The translations under genes were made by a program, and so were the position numbers. Shown one piece after another: positions 5,880 through 9,751 of a stretch of DNA of 9,751 nucleotides; position 1 is the stretch's first letter; each line of letters starts with the position of its first letter. The stretch lies in assembly GCA_024275555.1 (NCBI GenBank), contig JAJRYW010000375.1:1-9751 (forward strand), written 5' to 3'. This DNA is from Calditrichota bacterium (GTDB taxonomy: Bacteria > Calditrichota > Calditrichia > RBG-13-44-9 > J075). The notes below the pieces were generated by a model. The model had not been told where the DNA came from, did no database searches, and worked only from the letters and a program-made list of their open reading frames with translations.

Positions 5880-5896
5880 ATCGGATGGCTGCTTCA

Positions 5897-6853
5897 TTAT
5901 TTCAAATCATCATTACGCTTCTTGATCAGCATTTCCAGCTTTTGCACCACCACCCCCAGGTCCGGCTTGGAAAGCTGGGCGTCCGCCCCAACGGAGTCGC
6001 CTTTGTGCCGTACATCTTCGGTGATCATCGAAGAAAAAATCACCACCGGCAGACGCCGTAGCAAGGGGTGCTCTTTAATTTTGCGGGTCAGGCTGTATCC
6101 ATCCATCCGGGGCATTTCGATGTCGGTAATCACCACGTCTACATGCTGAAAAAGCTCCTGCGGATTTGCCGCCTGCTCCCCCAATTGCTGAAGGCGATCC
6201 CAGGCCAGTTTGCCGTTGTTGAAGGAGGTGATGGTAAATCCCGAACCTTCCAGGCGTTTGATGATCAAATTGCGGATAACGGCGGAGTCTTCCACAATGA
6301 AAACTTTTGACTCCTGGCCGAACGCCTCAAAAGAGTCATCGAGAATTTCCATGCCCAGCAGCGGATGGGTTTCGGCCAGGATTTTTTCCACATCGAGCAT
6401 CATGACGATTTTATCATCAAATTTGATGACGCCCACCACCGAGGAGGTTTGGGTGTTAAAATCACTGAAACTGTCCGGCGTTTCCACCTCCATCCAGGAT
6501 AAACGATGAATCCGGCGTACATCGCTGACGATAAAACCCACCCGGGTCTGGTTGAACTCGGCAATAATAATCTTTTTGCCGGAAATGTCATTTTCCTGCC
6601 CATAGAGGGTTTTGGTTAAATCCATCACCGGGGTCAAGTGGTCGCGCAAGTTGATAATGCCTAAGACGCCCTCGGGCAGGTTCGGTATCGAGGTGATTTC
6701 CGGTACGCGGATAATTTCCCTCACTTTTGCCACGTTTATTCCAAAAGGCTGAGAGATAATTTTGCCGGATTGATCACGGTACTGTAAATTAAATTCAATA
6801 ATTTCCAGTTCATTGGTGCCGGTTTCTAATAAAATTTGCGATTCTGCGGACAT
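5897..6853 (-). CDS. cheV: CheV: CheW-like coupling domain fused to a receiver domain
   Basis: 318 residues from the chosen ATG. Residues about 13-165 are a CheW-like SH3 domain (FGINVAKVREIIRVPEITSIPNLP, then GIINLRDHLTPVMDL and FDDKIVMMLDVEKIL), which couples chemoreceptors to CheA. Residues about 183-310 are a receiver domain with acidic pair E188-D189, phospho-acceptor D244 in VITDIEMPRMDG, S274 in the Thr/Ser position and K296 in LSKPD, so it should be phosphorylatable. CheV proteins work at the cytoplasmic receptor array, where phosphorylation is thought to tune adaptation. AGGGAG six bases before the ATG at 6853 decides the start; an in-frame ATG 20 codons further up (6913) has no such site and gives a non-conserved extension. 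No other chemotaxis gene is in view, so this is an isolated cheV. Confidence 0.93.
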   Translation of the reverse strand: MSAESQILLETGTNELEIIEFNLQYRDQSGKIISQPFGINVAKVREIIRVPEITSIPNLPEGVLGIINLRDHLTPVMDLTKTLYGQENDISGKKIIIAEFNQTRVGFIVSDVRRIHRLSWMEVETPDSFSDFNTQTSSVVGVIKFDDKIVMMLDVEKILAETHPLLGMEILDDSFEAFGQESKVFIVEDSAVIRNLIIKRLEGSGFTITSFNNGKLAWDRLQQLGEQAANPQELFQHVDVVITDIEMPRMDGYSLTRKIKEHPLLRRLPVVIFSSMITEDVRHKGDSVGADAQLSKPDLGVVVQKLEMLIKKRNDDLK

Positions 6854-6935
6854 GATACGCTCCCTGTAGGTCTGGTCAACCTGATTTCTTCCCTGCATTT
6901 TACAATTGCACAAGATATTATTTAGTGGTCGTAAT

Positions 6936-6964
6936 AAATATAGATTATATTAGCAGATTGTAAA
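6936..6964 (-). promoter_or_regulatory. Candidate cheV promoter
   Basis: On the reverse strand TTTACA (6964-6959) is followed after 17 bases by ATATTT (6941-6936), and a TATAAT (6949-6944) lies between with no good -35 partner. The stretch is the AT-richest part of the divergent cheV/small-gene gap. Both readings are weak, and promoters in this lineage may differ from the sigma-70 consensus. Confidence 0.25.
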
Positions 6965-7004
6965 CCTTAACCGAATTGCCGGTAAACCGGGGAAAACCAG
7001 AATT

Positions 7005-7232
7005 ATGATCTCATTGTGGTTAGAAAAACTTCGACAACGTTTTCGGCAAGAAGACCGGCTGATTCAAATTACCGGCCACATCGCTCATGAATCCAGGCGG
7101 GCGTTGTTGTTTGAATATGAATCCCGAAACGGCTGGCTGCCCAAACGCAAGTTAAAAATTATTGAACGCAGCGGAAACCAGGCCACGATTGAACTTCCCT
7201 TCTGGCTGGCCAGGAGAAAATTTCATTATTGA
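7005..7232 (+). CDS. Small basic W-L-P-K protein, first of a tandem pair
   Basis: 75 residues, strongly basic, with no signal peptide and no membrane segment. A helical, charged N-terminus (1-18) leads into a beta-rich part: ITGHIAHESRRALLFEYESR, then WLPK at 44-47, KLKI, and LPFWLARRKFHY at the end. The order ITG..I..ES..A.LFE....WLPK....I..P.WL resembles short proteins I have seen in bacteria and phages with the pattern E-S-x-K-A-I-L-x-E and W-[IL]-P-K, of unknown function. It aligns almost gap-free with the 67-residue product of the next gene. It is divergent from cheV. The ribosome binding site is poor (GGGGAAA about ten bases before the ATG), so the start is only moderately certain. Calling it real rests on the paralogy. 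Confidence 0.7.
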   Translation: MISLWLEKLRQRFRQEDRLIQITGHIAHESRRALLFEYESRNGWLPKRKLKIIERSGNQATIELPFWLARRKFHY

Positions 7233-7328
7233 GCCGGTTTGCCGAAAACAATGTCCGTACATAATAGAGGATAAATGAACCACTACCGGATAAAAAATTG
7301 TGGAAGGCTAGGGCAGATTATTTTTTAG

Positions 7329-7440
7329 CACGATAGCAAAGATATGACCGGCGTCAAACGGGCCCGACGAAAGTGTATTAGCTTTAATGCAACGAGGCCA
7401 ATTTAGTATAAAGAACTCGGCAACACAGAAGAAGGCCGGC
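7329..7440 (+). promoter_or_regulatory. Possible structured leader of the second small gene
   Basis: Short pairings are visible: a GTATTA-GCTT-TAATGC hairpin (7375-7390), the CGTC...GACG pair around CGGGCCCG, and GGCC words flanking 7395-7437. None matches a riboswitch consensus I could confirm. It was compared by eye with c-di-GMP-I aptamers and rejected. It is noted because the gap is long and the gene downstream has its own ribosome binding site. Confidence 0.25.
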
Positions 7441-7644
7441 ATGTTCTCAAAAAAACAAGTTACCATCACGGTCGACCGGATCGTTTACTCCGGAAAAAGC
7501 TCTATTTTAGTCGAAATCGGCAACGAGCAGATATGGTTGCGCAAAGGGAAAGTTCAAATTGCGCCGATGGATGAAGCTGTTCAAATCACCATGCCCCATA
7601 AGTATTACCGGAAGAAATTCCCGCATCACAAAGACATCTCCTGA
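7441..7644 (+). CDS. Small basic protein, diverged paralog of the preceding gene
   Basis: 67 residues from ATG 7441, chosen because AGAAGAAGG (7427-7435) ends five bases upstream; an in-frame ATG at 7387 has no ribosome binding site and its 18 extra residues have no match in the neighbour. Against the previous protein, the 29-residue stretch from DRIVYSG to KVQI aligns without gaps, keeping I, L, E, W, L, K, K and I. The tail MPHKYYRKKF aligns with LPFWLARRKF after one gap. The Pro of WLPK is Arg here (WLRK, 32-35), and the terminal W-L is lost. It is rich in beta-strand pattern and basic, with no signal peptide. Function unknown. The 208 bases between the two genes are unusually long for a small operon and hold structured sequence. 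Confidence 0.72.
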   Translation: MFSKKQVTITVDRIVYSGKSSILVEIGNEQIWLRKGKVQIAPMDEAVQITMPHKYYRKKFPHHKDIS

Positions 7645-7750
7645 TCCCGGCAACGCTCGCTCCGCCCCTCTTTTTCACATCATTCTCCACGATTTCGATA
7701 GCGGCAGAAAAACGTCCTTGTCCGGAGGTTAATTTTACCCCGGCTCTTGT

Positions 7751-7817
7751 CCAATTCCCCGGGATTGGGTATACTGGGTTGCTCCCTAACACGGATGTTT
7801 TTATTCCTCCGCAACCC
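7751..7817 (+). promoter_or_regulatory. Leader hairpins upstream of the LTD protein gene
   Basis: Two pairings lie in the 220-bp gap before the LTD gene. CCAATTC (7751-7757) pairs with GGATTGG (7762-7768), including one G-T wobble, and GGGTTGC (7776-7782) pairs perfectly with GCAACCC (7811-7817) across a 28-base AT-rich loop. The second ends about 34 bases before the AGGAGG of the LTD gene. They could be the terminator of the upstream small genes or a 5' leader structure; no T-run settles it. Confidence 0.35.
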
Positions 7818-7864
7818 CGGGTTCGGAAGCGTAAATTTCAACGTCTGTTCAGGAGGCGATTCTG

Positions 7865-9577
7865 TTGGCTCGTTTGTTTGTTGCCCTGCTGATGATCCAA
7901 AGTATAGCCGTCGCGCAGGTTATAATTACCGAGGTGATGTTTAATCCGCAAGGCTCCGAACGCGCCAACGAGTTTGTGGAAATCTACAACAGCGGGACCA
8001 CCCCGGCAGATTTAAGCGGGTGGCAAATCGGCGACGGAACAGCGACCGACCTGGTGATTGAGGCAGGAGGCAACGGGTTGATCCTGCAGCCGAACCAATA
8101 CGGCCTTATCCTGGATCCCGACTATTTTACCGATTCCCTGCAAATTTACAATCCCCTGATACCGGCGCAGGCGTTAGTGCTTACCATTGCCGGGCCAACC
8201 ATCGGCAGCAACGGTCTCTCCAATAGCCGGGCGGAAACGGTGGAGTTGATTGACGCCAACGCCGACACGCTGCAGCGGTATCCCTACAGCCTGGATAACC
8301 CGGAAGGGTTCAGCGATGAAAAGATTGAGCTGACGCCTGACAACCGTCCCGGCAACTGGGGCAACGCCCGCTTTCTGAACGGCACACCCGGCGCACGGAA
8401 CAGCCTTACCCGGGCGGAACGCGATGCGGCAATTTCAGCGCTTTACATGAACACCACCCAACCAATCGTTGCTCAACCGCTGCAAATCCGGGCCTATATG
8501 TTTAACCGGGGCCGCACCGTTATTGAGAACTTTAACCTGGTCTCATTTTTGGATGATAATCACAACGGTATTCCCGATCCGGAGGAGATTCTTAACAGCG
8601 ACGCTCAGCAGCCTCTCCTCGCCCCGGACGACTCCCTGGAAATCACACTGGAGTTTACCCCCAGCCAGGCCGGCCAGACCCGCTTCGGACTCCACCTGGA
8701 GTTGAGCGGAGACGGCGTTCCCCAGGACAACACGGCTTTATTGTCATTCTTTGTCGACGATCCTTATCGAATCGACCTGGTCATCAACGAGATTATGGCT
8801 CGCCCGGAAAGCGGGAAATTCGAGTGGGTGGAATTGCTGAACAACGGCAGCAATCCGGTAGATTTAGCAACCGTTTTTTTCGCAGATGCCCGCGATACGG
8901 TGCAGCTTGCCGATTCCGGGAGAACGCTCGCAGCCGGTCAATTTTTAGTTTTGGCAAGAGACTCTGCCGTCATCACCGGGTATCAGGTTCCCCCGGGGCA
9001 GGTTGCCATCCTCAGCGGTTTTCCCACCCTGAACAATGATTTTGATGATCTGAAGCTGCTCGGCCCCACCGGGATCATCTACGACCAGGTTCCCTATCGC
9101 TCCGATTGGTATGGCCGGGAGGCAGAGGCCGGGGTCTCTCTGGAAAAACTGAATCCTAACTTTGAGGGGCGCTTTGCCCGAAACTGGAGCGCTTCCGTTT
9201 CCCCTTCCGGGAGCACGCCGGGACAACCCAATTCGGTTTTCCTGGAAGTGCTGCCCCTGCAAAGCAGCCTGGAAATCCAACCCAACCCCTTTTCGCCGGA
9301 CAGCGACGGCCGCGATGATTTTACCGCGATCCGCTACCAACTGGATTTGGAAACCGCTTTTGTGGAATTGCGGATATTTGATCTGCGGGGGAGATTGATT
9401 CGCCGCCTGGCCAACGCCGAGCCTTCCGCGCAAAGCAATCAATACGTGTGGGACGGTAAGGATGAGCAGGGGCGCATCGTGCGCATCGGCGCTTATATCT
9501 GTCTCCTGGAAGCGTTAAATCCGGAAAAAAAAGTGCTGCGCCAACTGAAGAAGACCATCATCGTGGCGAAAAAATAA
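7865..9577 (+). CDS. Exported lamin-tail-domain protein with C-terminal FlgD-like sorting-type domain
   Basis: 570 residues. Residues 1-17 are a signal peptide (basic start, hydrophobic core, probable cut after IAVA before Q18). A first lamin-tail domain follows at about 19-180 (ITEVMFNPQGSERANEFVEIYN, DLSGWQIGDG). A CARDB-like beta-sandwich spans about 185-300, with a calcium-loop-like DDNHNGIPDPEE (230-241). A second lamin-tail domain is at about 303-457 (INEIMARPESGKFEWVELLNNG), closing with the usual NWSAS...STPGQPN. The FlgD-like C-terminal domain is at 468-568 (IQPNPFSPDSDGRDD, LRIFDLRGRLIRRL, WDGKDEQGRIVRIGAYI). In FCB bacteria such ends often serve sorting or anchoring of secreted proteins. 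It probably acts outside the cell or on the surface; no enzyme domain is visible. The start is TTG with a perfect AGGAGG (7851-7856) eight bases upstream; the first in-frame ATG is inside the signal peptide. Confidence 0.92.
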   Translation: MARLFVALLMIQSIAVAQVIITEVMFNPQGSERANEFVEIYNSGTTPADLSGWQIGDGTATDLVIEAGGNGLILQPNQYGLILDPDYFTDSLQIYNPLIPAQALVLTIAGPTIGSNGLSNSRAETVELIDANADTLQRYPYSLDNPEGFSDEKIELTPDNRPGNWGNARFLNGTPGARNSLTRAERDAAISALYMNTTQPIVAQPLQIRAYMFNRGRTVIENFNLVSFLDDNHNGIPDPEEILNSDAQQPLLAPDDSLEITLEFTPSQAGQTRFGLHLELSGDGVPQDNTALLSFFVDDPYRIDLVINEIMARPESGKFEWVELLNNGSNPVDLATVFFADARDTVQLADSGRTLAAGQFLVLARDSAVITGYQVPPGQVAILSGFPTLNNDFDDLKLLGPTGIIYDQVPYRSDWYGREAEAGVSLEKLNPNFEGRFARNWSASVSPSGSTPGQPNSVFLEVLPLQSSLEIQPNPFSPDSDGRDDFTAIRYQLDLETAFVELRIFDLRGRLIRRLANAEPSAQSNQYVWDGKDEQGRIVRIGAYICLLEALNPEKKVLRQLKKTIIVAKK

Positions 9578-9609
9578 GGCCCATTGCTAAGAACTGATAA
9601 CAATGAGCC
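9578..9609 (+). terminator. Weak hairpin after the LTD gene
   Basis: Starting right after the stop codon, GGCCCATTG (9578-9586) pairs with CAATGAGCC (9601-9609) with one C-A mismatch around a 14-base loop, followed by TTTAG. The stem is short and there is no strong T-run, so intrinsic termination is doubtful. Confidence 0.3.
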
Positions 9610-9643
9610 TTTAGCCTGAATAATTCACGAATTGAGATAAATA

Positions 9644-9717
9644 TTTTCATATGGCCTCATAACTTGTTAAATTTTATTGAGTTAAAAAAAACAAGAAAAG
9701 GCGAGGCCATATGAAAA
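9644..9717 (+). promoter_or_regulatory. Long inverted repeat covering the RBS and start codon of the edge gene
   Basis: A perfect 15-bp pair, TTTTCATATGGCCTC (9644-9658) and its complement (9703-9717), encloses an inner 6-bp pair, CTTGTT (9663-9668) with AACAAG (9690-9695), and an AT-rich loop. The right arm contains GAGG (9703-9706) and the ATG at 9711. In RNA this stem would bury the ribosome binding site and start codon. It could be a translation-control hairpin or the terminal structure of a mobile element whose first gene starts here. Confidence 0.65.
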
Positions 9718-9751
9718 AAATGTTAGAGAATATTAGCTGCCATGATGACAC
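9711..9751 (+). CDS. Start of an unidentified gene, truncated by the window edge
   Basis: ATG at 9711 opens a frame reading M-K-K-M-L-E-N-I-S-C-H-D-D with no stop before the edge. GGCGAGG lies four bases upstream as a ribosome binding site. Only 13 full codons are visible, too few to name a family. The inverted repeat wrapped round the start, and its placement after a finished gene, would suit a transposase, but nothing in the residues proves it. Confidence 0.5.
   Translation, partial: MKKMLENISCHDD

Noticed and set aside
7275..7328. 17-codon ORF with AGAGGA three bases before its ATG
   Set aside because: The spacing is too short for a good ribosome binding site and the peptide shows no feature. 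It is likely chance.
7329..7440. Possible c-di-GMP-I (GEMM) riboswitch, prompted by CACGATAGCAAA and CGGGCC words
   Set aside because: The conserved GGCAAACC and GGACGCAAAGCC segments and the GAAA tetraloop context are absent, and the order does not fit on either strand.
1..9751. CRISPR array, tRNA or rRNA genes, defence system
   Set aside because: No regularly spaced repeats, no tRNA cloverleaf ends, no rRNA-like stretch, and no defence-type nuclease or toxin domain could be recognised.

Overview
The window (about 52% GC by eye) looks like a chromosomal piece of a Gram-negative bacterium from the FCB group or a nearby lineage (Calditrichota/KSB1-like). This guess rests on three things seen here: a secreted protein with lamin-tail (LTD) domains and a FlgD-like C-terminal sorting-type domain, a lipoprotein that resembles a Bacteroidota family, and spacers full of palindromic repeats. 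No rRNA, tRNA, CRISPR array or complete insertion sequence was seen.

Region 1 (1-4063, all minus strand). Reading in the direction of transcription there is a 506-residue MoxR/ChlI-type AAA+ ATPase (4063-2543), a 587-bp repeat-rich spacer, a crotonase-fold enzyme (1955-1203, TTG start), and a DUF58 membrane protein whose C-terminus runs off the left edge (1105-2). AAA+ ATPase plus DUF58 is a classic MoxR pairing, in which the ATPase remodels or activates partners at the membrane. Here a crotonase sits between them.

Region 2 (4064-5896). A 550-bp divergent spacer holds a repeat element bounded by a 12-bp inverted repeat, and several hairpins. It is followed by a probable lipoprotein gene (4614-5546) with a strong ribosome binding site. 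A 271-bp nested foldback element (5569-5839) and a long terminator-like hairpin then separate it from the convergent cheV gene.

Region 3 (5897-7644). cheV (CheW domain plus receiver domain, minus strand) is divergent from two small plus-strand genes. These encode 75- and 67-residue proteins that align with each other (W-L-x-K core and a basic K-F tail) and form a tandem, diverged paralogous pair of unknown function.

Region 4 (7645-9751). A structured 220-bp leader precedes a 570-residue exported protein (LTD, CARDB-like, LTD, FlgD-like), started from TTG with a perfect Shine-Dalgarno. At the right edge a new plus-strand gene begins at 9711. Its ribosome binding site and start codon lie inside one arm of a perfect 15-bp inverted repeat, so its mRNA could fold to hide its own start.

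The genes do not form one pathway. The most unusual content is the small paralog pair, the RBS-occluding hairpin at the right edge, the mini-ORF coupled to the crotonase, and two foldback/MITE-like elements in the spacers. Family assignments come from motif recognition without database searches.
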